A stretch of 64,000 nucleotides of DNA from an uncultured Lachnospiraceae bacterium (GTDB lineage Bacteria > Bacillota > Clostridia > Lachnospirales > Lachnospiraceae): assembly GCA_905235745.1 (NCBI GenBank), contig CAJOMN010000009.1, positions 1-64,000 of the forward strand. Direction: 5' to 3'. The notes below the pieces were generated by a model that saw nothing but the letters and a program-made list of their open reading frames with translations, ran no database searches and was not told the DNA's origin. The position numbers were made by a program, and so were the translations under genes. Below, piece after piece: positions 52,807 through 62,529 of this stretch. Within the stretch, counting starts at the first letter, position 1; the number at the start of each line of letters is the position of its first letter.

Positions 52807-53492
52807 CCAGGCGTATTCTGTGTGTTGTTATAGGCTATCTGTGCGGGCTTATTCAGACCGGATACATAGTCGGCAGGCTAAAAGGGATAGACATAAGGGA
52901 ACATGGCAGCGGCAATGCCGGAACGACCAATATATTAAGGACTCTTGGTGCCAAGTACGCCGGTATAGTCCTTCTCGGCGACGCACTCAAATGCGGACTG
53001 GCGATCTTCATGGTAAAGCTGCTGTTTTACAATACGGATGCCTTCATAATCGAACTGTTATATCTGTATACTTCGTTCGGAGTCATCCTGGGACATAATT
53101 TTCCGTTCTATATGAGATTCCGGGGCGGAAAAGGTATCGCGGCAACCGCCGGATTCATAATATTCGGGCTTCCGAGGATAATGACGCTTGTAGGCATCAT
53201 CGTGTTCTTTACGATCTTCTTTACGACCCATTACGTCTCCCTCGGCTCGATAATTCTGTACGCAGCCCTTGTCGTGTGCTCGGTCGTATTCAAGATCAAT
53301 GATGCCAACGGCTGGGCAGCCGCAGGGATGGGGCAATTGTACTATGAATATATAATCGTTATCTTTATCATGACGGTACTGATGCTCATCCGGCACAAAG
53401 AGAATATAAAGAGACTGCTTGCCGGATGCGAGCGCAAGACTTATCTGCGCTCCAAGCCGGAGATCGATCAATGCAGTAAACGTATTAAATAA
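52803..53492 (+). CDS. plsY: Glycerol-3-phosphate acyltransferase
   Basis: A 229-residue membrane acyltransferase starting at GTG 52803. It has the family motifs GSGNAGTTNILRTLG and GHNFPFYMRFRGGKGIA. It acylates glycerol-3-phosphate with acyl-phosphate, the first step of phospholipid synthesis; GpsA, encoded next, makes that glycerol-3-phosphate. Slightly longer than average, with a basic C-terminal tail. Confidence 0.94.
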   Translation: MTRRILCVVIGYLCGLIQTGYIVGRLKGIDIREHGSGNAGTTNILRTLGAKYAGIVLLGDALKCGLAIFMVKLLFYNTDAFIIELLYLYTSFGVILGHNFPFYMRFRGGKGIAATAGFIIFGLPRIMTLVGIIVFFTIFFTTHYVSLGSIILYAALVVCSVVFKINDANGWAAAGMGQLYYEYIIVIFIMTVLMLIRHKENIKRLLAGCERKTYLRSKPEIDQCSKRIK

Positions 53493-53510
53493 ACAGGAGG
53501 AATGTCAGAC

Positions 53511-54527
53511 ATGGCTGATGTCAGTGTCCTGGGCGCAGGAAGCTGGGGTATCGCCTTATCGGTAGTACTTTCCGAAAACGGTCACAATGTCACCATATGG
53601 TCGATATCGGAAAGCGAGATCGATATGTTAAATACATATCATGAGCAGAAGGAAAAGCTGCCGGGCGTGATACTGCCGGATGATATGACTTTCACAACCG
53701 ATCTCAGGGAGGCGTGTCATAACAAGGATCTTCTTGTTCTTGCCGTCCCGAGCGTATATACGAGGAGCACATCCGCGCTCATGAGTCCGGTTGTTGAAAA
53801 GGATCAGGTAATAGTGAATGTTGCAAAGGGTCTGGAGGAGAGTTCGCTGATGACCCTTTCGCAGATAATAGAAGAGGAGATTCCCCAGGCAAAGGTCGCT
53901 GTGATGTCCGGTCCGTCACATGCGGAGGAAGTCGGGGAAAAGATTCCGACAACGATCGTTGTAGGTGCCAAATGCAAGGAAACAGCGGAATTTGTTCAGA
54001 ATATATTCATGAATGAATTTTTCAGGGTATATATAAGCCCTGATGTGCTGGGGATTGAACTCGGGGGTGCCCTAAAAAACGTGGTGGCTCTTGCGGCGGG
54101 GATGGCAGACGGACTGGGGTATGGTGACAATACCAAAGCTGCCCTGATCACAAGAGGTATCGCAGAGATCTCAAGACTGGGTGTTAAGATGGGGTGTAAG
54201 GCCGTGACATTTGCGGGTCTTACCGGCATCGGCGATCTGGTCGTCACATGTGAGAGCAGACATTCGAGAAACAGAAAAGCCGGAATGCTCATGGGTCAGG
54301 GTATGGATCCGGACTCGGCCATGAAGGAAGTCAAAATGGTCGTCGAGGGCGTATATTCCGCCAAGGCAGCACTTGCCCTTGCCAGAAAGTATGATGTTGA
54401 AGTCCCGATAATAGAAGAGGTCAACGAGATACTGTTTGCGGGTGCTTCGGTAAAGGATGCCGTCACGGAGCTCATGAACAGGGAAAAGAAGGAAGAATAT
54501 TACGGATTGCAATGGCAGGAGACATGA
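53511..54527 (+). CDS. gpsA: Glycerol-3-phosphate dehydrogenase (NAD(P)+)
   Basis: About 338 residues from ATG 53511, which lies 10 nt after aggagg; the ATG at 53502 is only one nt from it. The dinucleotide motif LGAGSWGIALSVVL starts the Rossmann domain; GPSHAEEV, ELGGALKNVVALAAGMADGLGYGDNTKAALITRG and TGIGDLVVTC are the GpsA signatures. It reduces dihydroxyacetone phosphate for phospholipid synthesis. Confidence 0.96.
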   Translation: MADVSVLGAGSWGIALSVVLSENGHNVTIWSISESEIDMLNTYHEQKEKLPGVILPDDMTFTTDLREACHNKDLLVLAVPSVYTRSTSALMSPVVEKDQVIVNVAKGLEESSLMTLSQIIEEEIPQAKVAVMSGPSHAEEVGEKIPTTIVVGAKCKETAEFVQNIFMNEFFRVYISPDVLGIELGGALKNVVALAAGMADGLGYGDNTKAALITRGIAEISRLGVKMGCKAVTFAGLTGIGDLVVTCESRHSRNRKAGMLMGQGMDPDSAMKEVKMVVEGVYSAKAALALARKYDVEVPIIEEVNEILFAGASVKDAVTELMNREKKEEYYGLQWQET

Positions 54528-54528
54528 T

Positions 54529-55359
54529 ATGGATATAAATGCCGGTGGGTTTAAGAGTACTGATACATACATTGCTTCCCCCGAGCTTATGAGCGCTGTA
54601 AATGTTGCAAGAGCGCTCGAAAAGCCGCTCCTGATAAAGGGAGAGCCCGGAACGGGAAAGACTATGCTCGCCTCTGCAATAGCCCGGTCGCTTGATATGC
54701 CGCTCATCTCATGGAATATCAAATCAACGACCAAGGCCCAGGACGGGCTGTATATGTATGATACGATACAAAGGCTGTACGACGGACAGTTCGGCGAAGA
54801 AGGCGTTGACGATATTTCCAGATACATCAAGCTCGGAAAGATCGGAGAGGCCTTTACGAGCGACAGGCAGGTGGTTCTGCTGATCGATGAGATAGACAAA
54901 GCCGATCTTGAATTTCCGAACGATCTGCTGTGGGAGCTTGACCAGATGGAGTTCTACATCAATGAGACCAAAGAGACCGTAAGGGCGAAGCACAGACCTG
55001 TTGTTATTATAACATCGAACGCGGAAAAGGAGCTTCCCGACGCGTTCCTTCGAAGATGCATATTCCATTACATCCAATTTCCGGACAGGGAGCTTATGGA
55101 TGAGATCGTAAGGACACATTTTGACAAGGTCGACGAGCATGTATTACAGGAGGCGATGGATGTTTTTTATGCCATAAGGGATGAGAAGTCAGTCAAGAAG
55201 AAACCGAGCACATCGGAGCTCATCGACTGGATAAATGCGCTGCAGCTCGGAGGAATAAGCGCGGATCAGATCAAATCCGCCCTGCCTTTTATCGGCACGG
55301 TCATCAAGAAGGATGAAGATCTTGAGACGGTATCCCATATCAATCTTGGCGGAGTGTGA
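54529..55359 (+). CDS. MoxR-family AAA+ ATPase
   Basis: A 276-residue AAA+ ATPase: Walker A GEPGTGKT (~37-44), Walker B VLLIDEIDKAD (~119), sensor IITSNAEKELPDAF. MoxR proteins act with VWA partners as chaperones assembling or inserting metal cofactors. Its partner gene follows immediately (start right after its stop). It begins one nt after the gpsA stop, and may be read from the same transcript. Confidence 0.9.
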   Translation: MDINAGGFKSTDTYIASPELMSAVNVARALEKPLLIKGEPGTGKTMLASAIARSLDMPLISWNIKSTTKAQDGLYMYDTIQRLYDGQFGEEGVDDISRYIKLGKIGEAFTSDRQVVLLIDEIDKADLEFPNDLLWELDQMEFYINETKETVRAKHRPVVIITSNAEKELPDAFLRRCIFHYIQFPDRELMDEIVRTHFDKVDEHVLQEAMDVFYAIRDEKSVKKKPSTSELIDWINALQLGGISADQIKSALPFIGTVIKKDEDLETVSHINLGGV

Positions 55360-56571
55360 ATGTTTACCGGTTTTTTCTATTTTTTGAGAGAAAAGGGAAT
55401 GGATATAGGCTTGTCCGAATGGATGGCGCTTATCGAAGCGCTGGACAAAGGCCTGATCGGGGCAAGCTTTACGGAGTTTTATCTTGTCTCAAGAATGATA
55501 CTTGTCAAGAACGAGTATGAATTCGACAAGTATGATATGATATTCGAAGAGTATTTTAAAGGCATCAGGCATGAGACGGACGATATCTCGGAGCAGATGA
55601 GAAAATGGCTCGAAAAGCCCGAATATAATGCCTATATGGAGGATCTGGAGAAGAAGAAGGCACTTCTTGAGGAGGAAGGCATACCGATCGTTGACAACGA
55701 GGATGTTCTCGCAAAGTTCCGCGAGCGGCAAAAAGAGCAGGATGCCGAGCATCAGGGCGGCAACCAGTGGATAGGAACTGCCGGCAACAGTTCGTACGGT
55801 AATCTCGGAGGACATCTCGGAGGAGTAAGAGTAGGCGGCACCACGGGTTACCAGTCGGCATTTCAGGTTATAGGAGAGAGGAAGTTTCGGGATTTCAGGA
55901 ATGACAGGGTAATAGACAACCGCCAGTTCCAGATGGCGCTTCGTTCACTCCGGCAGTTTTCGACGAGACTGGATATCGACAAGAGCGAACTTGACATTGA
56001 CGGGACGATAAACAGTACATGCAACAACGGCGGACATCTTCGCATCGAGATGCAAAAGCCCCGGAAGAACACCGTAAAGCTTCTGCTGCTCATGGACTCG
56101 GGCGGTACGATGATCCCGTACACGAACCTTTTGAACGAGCTGTTTCATTCCGTTAATAAATCCAATCATTTTAAGGATATCAAGACGTATTTCTTTCATA
56201 ACTGTATATATTCTCATGTGTACAACACACCCGAATGCGAATACGGTGACTGGGTGGAGACGGAATGGCTGCTTAACAACCTGAGCAGCGAGTACAAGGT
56301 TATAATAGTCGGGGATGCCGCGATGGCACCCGAAGAGCTCTATTCGGTATCGGGCAATTACAGAGGTCCCAATGACGGATATTCGGGTATGGAATGGCTC
56401 CTGCGCCTCAAAGGACATTTTAAGCGCATCATATGGCTCAATCCGAAGATGGCAAGCGGGAATGCACCGTGGCGGGAGGCCGAAACAGCAGTCCGTGAGA
56501 CTTTTTCCATGTACCGTCTTACGGTTGACGGACTCAAAGAAGGTATGAAATACCTGATGCGGACCAAATAA
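55360..56571 (+). CDS. VWA domain protein (CoxE-like), partner of the MoxR ATPase
   Basis: A 403-residue protein with an N-terminal helical part and a VWA-like domain beginning KLLLLMDSGGTM (~240), the modified MIDAS (D-x-G-G-T) common in CoxE-type proteins. The C-terminal ~120 residues complete the domain (VIIVGDAAMAPEELY). It binds the neighbouring ATPase by family precedent. The client enzyme is not apparent; nothing else in the window needs such a maturase. Confidence 0.85.
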   Translation: MFTGFFYFLREKGMDIGLSEWMALIEALDKGLIGASFTEFYLVSRMILVKNEYEFDKYDMIFEEYFKGIRHETDDISEQMRKWLEKPEYNAYMEDLEKKKALLEEEGIPIVDNEDVLAKFRERQKEQDAEHQGGNQWIGTAGNSSYGNLGGHLGGVRVGGTTGYQSAFQVIGERKFRDFRNDRVIDNRQFQMALRSLRQFSTRLDIDKSELDIDGTINSTCNNGGHLRIEMQKPRKNTVKLLLLMDSGGTMIPYTNLLNELFHSVNKSNHFKDIKTYFFHNCIYSHVYNTPECEYGDWVETEWLLNNLSSEYKVIIVGDAAMAPEELYSVSGNYRGPNDGYSGMEWLLRLKGHFKRIIWLNPKMASGNAPWREAETAVRETFSMYRLTVDGLKEGMKYLMRTK

Positions 56572-56589
56572 TATAAAGGTGGACAGACC

Positions 56590-57654
56590 ATGCACAAAGT
56601 AATGATCGTCGATGACAATATGACTAATCTCATAATGGCCAAAAAGGCTCTTGAGGACCTGTATGAGATCATTCCGGTATCTTCGGGTAAGATCGCGCTC
56701 GAATTCCTGCAGGAGATGCCCGAGCCTCCGGATGTGGTACTTCTTGATGTGGATATGCCGGACATCAACGGCTTCTATGTGCTCTCACAGATGAAGAATG
56801 TTGAAAAGCTTGAGCGCATTCCGGTCATTTTCCTGACTGCACAGGAGGATGTGACTACCGAGATCGAGGGTTATTCCCTCGGAGCGATCGATTACATCAG
56901 AAAGCCTTTTACCGCGACGCTTCTTCGGAAACGCGTGGATATCCAGTTGAAGTATGTCGAGGAGCAAAAGCGCAGCGAGAAGCTTAACACACAGCTGTCA
57001 AAAGCTCTTTCCGACAAGATCCAGAATATCGTACAGTTAGAGTATGCCATTGTTGAAATGTTTACGGCTCTTATGTCGACACGGTCACTGGTCATAGCCG
57101 ATCACTGCACACGTGTGTCGACCTATATGGGCGTCTTTCTTGAGTCGCTTATTGATTCGCGGCAGGTCTCCCTGACCGAGAGGGATGTCCAGCTCCTGAT
57201 GTTTGCTTCCAAGATTCATGATATCGGGAAACTATGTCTTTCCGACAGGTGTCTTGCCGATATGGGAGATCTGAGCATACAGGAGAAGGAATTCAGTAAT
57301 GCCCATACGATACTCGGCTCCGAAGCTATCAAGAGGGTAATGGGAGTCGTATCCGATAACAGCTTCCTTAATTATGCATACAATATGTGCAGGTTCCATC
57401 ATGAAAGATGGGACGGTAAGGGATATCCGGATAAGATCATGACTACCTCCATTCCCCTTGAGGCAAGGATACTGTCGATCGTGAACGGTTATGATATATT
57501 CAGGACAACAAATGACGGCTCCGAGCCGCTCACTCATACCGAGGCAGTGAACCGTATCAGATTCTGGAGCGGCACTCATTACGATCCGGAGCTTGTTGAC
57601 TCGTTCGTAAATATTGAGACTAAGATCGCAGCGGTCCGTTTTGATAACAAATGA
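56590..57654 (+). CDS. Response regulator with HD-GYP domain
   Basis: A 354-residue response regulator: a REC domain (VDDN at start, phospho-acceptor Asp53 in LLDVDMPD, Lys in IRKPF) linked by a coiled coil to an HD-GYP domain with HDIGK (His210-Asp211) and HHERWDGKGYP (GYP at 278-280). HD-GYP proteins hydrolyse cyclic-di-GMP. Only parts of the full HD-GYP metal set can be confirmed by eye. It overlaps the first kinase gene by ATGA, so the three genes form one signalling unit. Confidence 0.9.
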   Translation: MHKVMIVDDNMTNLIMAKKALEDLYEIIPVSSGKIALEFLQEMPEPPDVVLLDVDMPDINGFYVLSQMKNVEKLERIPVIFLTAQEDVTTEIEGYSLGAIDYIRKPFTATLLRKRVDIQLKYVEEQKRSEKLNTQLSKALSDKIQNIVQLEYAIVEMFTALMSTRSLVIADHCTRVSTYMGVFLESLIDSRQVSLTERDVQLLMFASKIHDIGKLCLSDRCLADMGDLSIQEKEFSNAHTILGSEAIKRVMGVVSDNSFLNYAYNMCRFHHERWDGKGYPDKIMTTSIPLEARILSIVNGYDIFRTTNDGSEPLTHTEAVNRIRFWSGTHYDPELVDSFVNIETKIAAVRFDNK

Positions 57655-59765
57655 AAGATTTTATCAGTAATCTGTATAATAAAGAGAATAACGAAGAACT
57701 GTATGTGTTCAATGTGACGCATACATTCTGCATTATCGGAGCGCTGCTGTTATGCGGTGTTGTTCGGTTTGTATTCAAAGATATAAGAGCGATGTACCTT
57801 ACATTCGGTATATTGGCTTTCTATATACTTACTATGGTCGAAGGAAACAGGACTCTTAAGCTAAGGCGTTCGATCATACTCATGTCGGTGGGGCTCAATT
57901 TCATATATATGCCGCTGATGTATTATCTGTCAGGAATGGATATGAGCGTAATGCCGATCTATTTCATGTTCGGGATCATGTATTCGGTTCTGCAGATCAA
58001 GCCGAAGTACGCCGCGATACTCGGGACTGTGGAGATTGTATTCTACAGTATTCTGCTCACATTCGGAAGATCGTCTGCCCTGTATAATGATAATGTCGTT
58101 ACATCTTCCGGCATATATTATTCCGGAACGATAATCGCCCTTATAACCGTCGGAGTATTTACCGGATGCATACTCAGATTCCGTTTCATATTCTATGACC
58201 TTGCCAATGCCGCTGCCGAAAAGCTGGAGTCCGAAGCAATGGATGCTTACATTGCAAAGGATATGTTCCTCATTAACACTTCACATGAGATCCGCACCCC
58301 GATGAACGCGATAGTCGGTAATGTGGATCTTCTTCTCGACCAGGATGTCAGCGAGAAGGTTTCCGAAGATGTATATAATATACTCAACTCCTGCAACGCT
58401 CTGTTATCAATCACCGATGAACTAATGGATCTGAGCAGATCCGAAACCGGCGAGGTCGATCTGTTTGTGTCCACATATGACCTTTCCGAGCTTCTGATGG
58501 AAGTAATCAATATGATGACGGTCCGGCTCACCGAGAGCAACATAGGATTTTTTGTCGATATTAACAGCAATATACCCAAATTCCTGTACGGGGATTCATC
58601 GAAGATAAGACAGCTGTTTGTCAATCTGCTTAACAATGCGGTCAAGTTCACCCCGAAAGGCAGGATCAGCATGAGGGTCGATTACAGACCCGTCAGTCAT
58701 GAGACTATTGAACTGATCGTTGATATTGAAGATACCGGTATAGGTATCATGAAGGAAGAGATTGGCTCCTTATTCAAACGTTCCGGTAATAAGGATACGG
58801 GTAATAAGGCAGACGCGGCCGGCTCCGGCCTCGGTCTTTCCATATGCGCGGATATCGTTAATGAGATGGACGGGGAGATATCCGTTAAGAGCGAATACAG
58901 ATCCGGATCCGTGTTTACATTCAAGATCCCCCAGAGATTCACTTCAATGGATACGATCGCTTATATACCGGAATCAGACCGGATACGTATACTTGTGTTT
59001 GAAAAGGACGAGGAATATTCCGGGCATATGATGAAGGTTCTAGCCTCCCTTAACCTTGCTGCGGATATCGCAAGGAACGAGCAGGATCTTGAAAGGCTCA
59101 TGAATGTCGGAAGGTATGATTACGTATTTGTGGCCAATGAACGCGACAGAGAATGCAGGAATGTATTTGCGAACAGGCTTATCAGCGAAAAGATAGTCGC
59201 ACTGTGCAATATCAGCGATAATGTTCTGATACCGGAAGCTTCGACCGTGCTCACAAGACCTGTTCATATACTTAATATAGCGGCTCTTGTCAGGAATGAG
59301 ACCAATTCCTATGTCAGGGATATAACCCAGAAGGGCGGATTTGAATGCCCTGCGGCAACGCTGCTCGTTGTGGATGATAACTATACCAATCTTAATGTCG
59401 CAAGCGCGATCCTCGAAAAATACAATGCAAACGTTCTAACCGCGCTGTCGGGGATGGACTGCCTCAGGATAATCGGGGAACAGGATGTGGATATGGTATT
59501 CCTTGATTACATGATGCCTGAAATGAACGGGATCGATACTCTTGAAAAGATCAGGCAGATACCCGGCTCCAGGATTGCTTCAATGCCGGTTATCGCCCTT
59601 ACCGCAAATGTTGTGGGCGGCGCGCGTGAAATGTTCCTTGAAGCCGGATTTGATGATTTTATGGCAAAGCCGGTATCCATTGATAAAATGGAAAAGATGC
59701 TCCGCAAATATCTACGGCGCGATCTTATAGTACCCAAGAATCCGGCAGGGTCAAAACGGTTATGA
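57651..59765 (+). CDS. Hybrid sensor histidine kinase (HK1)
   Basis: A 704-residue protein: six or so membrane helices (to ~190), HisKA with phospho-acceptor His212 in SHEIRTPMN, HATPase with N-box NLLNNAVKF, DTGIGI and GSGLGLSIC all intact, then a degenerate receiver (VFVANERDRE in place of the Asp segment, ~470-560), and a complete REC domain with Asp619 in FLDYMMPEMNG. It should autophosphorylate and pass phosphate to its own receiver. Stop and next start overlap by ATGA. Confidence 0.9.
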   Translation: MKDFISNLYNKENNEELYVFNVTHTFCIIGALLLCGVVRFVFKDIRAMYLTFGILAFYILTMVEGNRTLKLRRSIILMSVGLNFIYMPLMYYLSGMDMSVMPIYFMFGIMYSVLQIKPKYAAILGTVEIVFYSILLTFGRSSALYNDNVVTSSGIYYSGTIIALITVGVFTGCILRFRFIFYDLANAAAEKLESEAMDAYIAKDMFLINTSHEIRTPMNAIVGNVDLLLDQDVSEKVSEDVYNILNSCNALLSITDELMDLSRSETGEVDLFVSTYDLSELLMEVINMMTVRLTESNIGFFVDINSNIPKFLYGDSSKIRQLFVNLLNNAVKFTPKGRISMRVDYRPVSHETIELIVDIEDTGIGIMKEEIGSLFKRSGNKDTGNKADAAGSGLGLSICADIVNEMDGEISVKSEYRSGSVFTFKIPQRFTSMDTIAYIPESDRIRILVFEKDEEYSGHMMKVLASLNLAADIARNEQDLERLMNVGRYDYVFVANERDRECRNVFANRLISEKIVALCNISDNVLIPEASTVLTRPVHILNIAALVRNETNSYVRDITQKGGFECPAATLLVVDDNYTNLNVASAILEKYNANVLTALSGMDCLRIIGEQDVDMVFLDYMMPEMNGIDTLEKIRQIPGSRIASMPVIALTANVVGGAREMFLEAGFDDFMAKPVSIDKMEKMLRKYLRRDLIVPKNPAGSKRL

Positions 59766-62521
59766 AAAAAAGACTGAACGGTATTACAAACTTCATAAGC
59801 TTTCTGAAGAGCAGCGACGTATCTCTTGAGACAAAGAGCCTGTACCTTATCGTATTATATGTTATGTTTATCGATATATGTTATGGCATATCGCTTACTC
59901 CCGGAACATCCGGTTCCACAGGGATCATCCTTACCGTAGCTGCTCTTGTCTTTTTTGCTGCCGTAATCTACATTATGAACCGGTTTGATGAAACCGCTCT
60001 GTTGTCATATGTAGTCGTGGCCGTCATCAACTTTCTCGTCAATCCGCTTGTATTTGCCGCGGGCGGCGGTGTAGAGGGAGGAAGCACACTGTTCTTCCTG
60101 TTTGGAATGATAATCACGCTGTTTCTTATTCATAACTGGATAGTATATATATTGCTTGCGGCAGAACTGATATGGTATGGTTACATGCTTTCCGTTCCTT
60201 CGCTTTCATTTTCCGGTAACGGTGCTGCGGCGATGCAGGACATGTCACATACACAGATCGTAATATCCTTTATTCTTGCCGCAGCAGGACCTGTCTCTAT
60301 ATTCATTTACTATACATTCTGTTCGGAACGGGTCAAGAAACAGCTTGAAGACAGCCTGAACGTTATTGAAAACGCAAAGCACAATAAAAGCCGGTTCCTT
60401 GCCAATGTGACCCACGAGATCAGAACGCCGATGAATGCGATCGTCGGCATGAACGAGCTGATACTCCGGGAGGAGCTTAATCCCGAAGCAAGGGAGCTTG
60501 CCGAGAATATCAGGCAGTCATCCAATCAGCTGCTCAAGATAATCAACAATATCCTCGAGTTCTCCAAGCTTGACTCGGACAGAATGCGGCTGTATCCGCA
60601 GAAATATGATTTCAAGGAGCTCATGTATGAGATCATAACCGATGTATCAGCCGAGTACGCATCCACTGACAATGATTTTTACGCAAGGATAGACCCTGAG
60701 ATACCGCGGATGCTGTTCGGTGATGATATCAGGATCAAGCAGGTATTCATGTATCTGCTGTTTTCTACCGTCAACAAGATACCGCACAGCCGTCTGTCAA
60801 TGGATGTCACCGGAGAAGTTGATACGGGCACGAACAGCGTCATGATAAGAGCCACTATTTCCGAGGCGGGATTCGGACTGTCCAAGGCAGAGATTGATGC
60901 AATGATGTCGGCATATACGCGGTATGACAGCCGGCAGAAGAGCGATTATAAGGGAATGGGGCTGGAGCTGTCGATATGTAAAGAGATCCTGGAGCTTATG
61001 GGCGGGAATCTGTACATCGAGAGCGTTGAAGGCGTCGGAATGTCCGTGCATTTCGAATTCCTGAACTATATCATCGAAGATGCACCTATCGTAAAGGTCA
61101 GCCCGGTCGGCGAATACAGTATACTCGTATATACGGATAATGCCGGAGACCAGAATATATGGGTGGATATACTGAGCCGGTTCCAGCTGTATCCGAACTT
61201 TGTCACGGGTCCCAATTCTTTCAGGCAGGCGATCGAGAACAGAAGATACACGCATATATTTATCGATGATATGTTTTATCCGCTGCTGAGAGATACGATC
61301 AGCTCCACCCGGATAGAGAATGAGGTATATGTGCTGACCGAGGCGGGAAGCATATACAGTGATTTTGACAAATGTAAGATATTAAGGAAGCCGATAACAA
61401 GCTTATGTGTTGCCGATGCGCTTAATAATACGTGGGACGAGAACGCTTACAAGCTTGCGCAAAAGCATGAGACTGTTACATATCCCGAAGGCAGAGTGAT
61501 GATCGTTGACGATTCGATCGTTAATCTCAGGGTACTTGAAGCGATGCTCCAGACGTTCAGGATCAATATCACGAGCTGCAAGAGCGGTGCCGAGGCGCTT
61601 GATATACTGGAGCGTGAAGACTATGACCTTATCATTCTCGACCGCAGGATGCCGGGAATGGACGGAACAGAGCTTCTGCATCTGATCAGAAAAATGGACA
61701 ACGTGAACGCAATGGCTCCAATATTGTGCGCTACTGCTGATTTCGGAACGGATGTGTCAAGGGAGCTTTTGAATGAGGGATTCCAGAATTATCTTGCCAA
61801 GCCCGTCAGGAAGTTCTATCTGGAGAAGATGCTCAGAAAGTATATGCCTGCCGAGCTTGCGGAAAATGTTGAGGAAGACGGAAGTGAGCCTGAAGAGCCT
61901 GCGCAGGAGCCCCGTGAAGAGACATCTGATCCAAGGGATATCAGGTTTGAGGAGGGTCTTGCCGGTATCGGAGGAGATACCGGTGCATTCTCAACGATCG
62001 TAAATGCATATTACAGGGAGGGAACCAAAAAGCTTGAGCTTATTCCCGGGCTTCTGGCCGAAGGCGACATCCGTAATTATGCGATCGAAGTGCACGGACT
62101 CAAATCAAGCAGCGCGGCGATCGGAGCGGGCGGTATGTCTGTATTGTTCCGTGAACTTGAGTTTGCCGCCAAGGCGGATAATATTGAGTTCATTGAGAGC
62201 CGCACGGGCAATGTCATGAGTATATTCGCTGATGTACTCGGGATCGTAAAGGGTTATCTTACCGAAAACGGTATGTTTGAGACGGAAGACGTCATCGCGG
62301 AGCCGGAAGGTGAGGAAGTGCCGCTTGACATGGAGCTTGTCAGACATATAGCGGATGATCTTGCGAATTTCAATATCAGGGAAACGGAACAGGCCGTTGC
62401 CGAATGCGTTACGGTCAATTACGGACACGAGATAAACGGGATATTCAGACAGGTCAGGAACTGCCTTGATATGTTTGATTATCGCAAAGCAAAAGACCTT
62501 CTCGAAGGTCTTATGAAGTAG
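59762..62521 (+). CDS. Hybrid histidine kinase-like protein with HPt (HK2), ATPase degenerate
   Basis: A 919-residue protein: six membrane helices (to ~190), HisKA with His218 in THEIRTPMN, a HATPase-like domain, a pseudo-receiver (~440-545), a full REC with Asp627 (IILDRRMPGMDG), and an HPt domain with His778 in EVHGLKSSSAAIG. In the HATPase domain the N-box Asn is Ser335 (YLLFSTVNK), the DxGxG box is EAGFG and G2 is GMGLEL, so ATP use is doubtful. It probably acts as a sensor and phosphotransfer scaffold with HK1. Confidence 0.88.
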   Translation: MKKRLNGITNFISFLKSSDVSLETKSLYLIVLYVMFIDICYGISLTPGTSGSTGIILTVAALVFFAAVIYIMNRFDETALLSYVVVAVINFLVNPLVFAAGGGVEGGSTLFFLFGMIITLFLIHNWIVYILLAAELIWYGYMLSVPSLSFSGNGAAAMQDMSHTQIVISFILAAAGPVSIFIYYTFCSERVKKQLEDSLNVIENAKHNKSRFLANVTHEIRTPMNAIVGMNELILREELNPEARELAENIRQSSNQLLKIINNILEFSKLDSDRMRLYPQKYDFKELMYEIITDVSAEYASTDNDFYARIDPEIPRMLFGDDIRIKQVFMYLLFSTVNKIPHSRLSMDVTGEVDTGTNSVMIRATISEAGFGLSKAEIDAMMSAYTRYDSRQKSDYKGMGLELSICKEILELMGGNLYIESVEGVGMSVHFEFLNYIIEDAPIVKVSPVGEYSILVYTDNAGDQNIWVDILSRFQLYPNFVTGPNSFRQAIENRRYTHIFIDDMFYPLLRDTISSTRIENEVYVLTEAGSIYSDFDKCKILRKPITSLCVADALNNTWDENAYKLAQKHETVTYPEGRVMIVDDSIVNLRVLEAMLQTFRINITSCKSGAEALDILEREDYDLIILDRRMPGMDGTELLHLIRKMDNVNAMAPILCATADFGTDVSRELLNEGFQNYLAKPVRKFYLEKMLRKYMPAELAENVEEDGSEPEEPAQEPREETSDPRDIRFEEGLAGIGGDTGAFSTIVNAYYREGTKKLELIPGLLAEGDIRNYAIEVHGLKSSSAAIGAGGMSVLFRELEFAAKADNIEFIESRTGNVMSIFADVLGIVKGYLTENGMFETEDVIAEPEGEEVPLDMELVRHIADDLANFNIRETEQAVAECVTVNYGHEINGIFRQVRNCLDMFDYRKAKDLLEGLMK

Positions 62522-62529
62522 GAGGTAAT

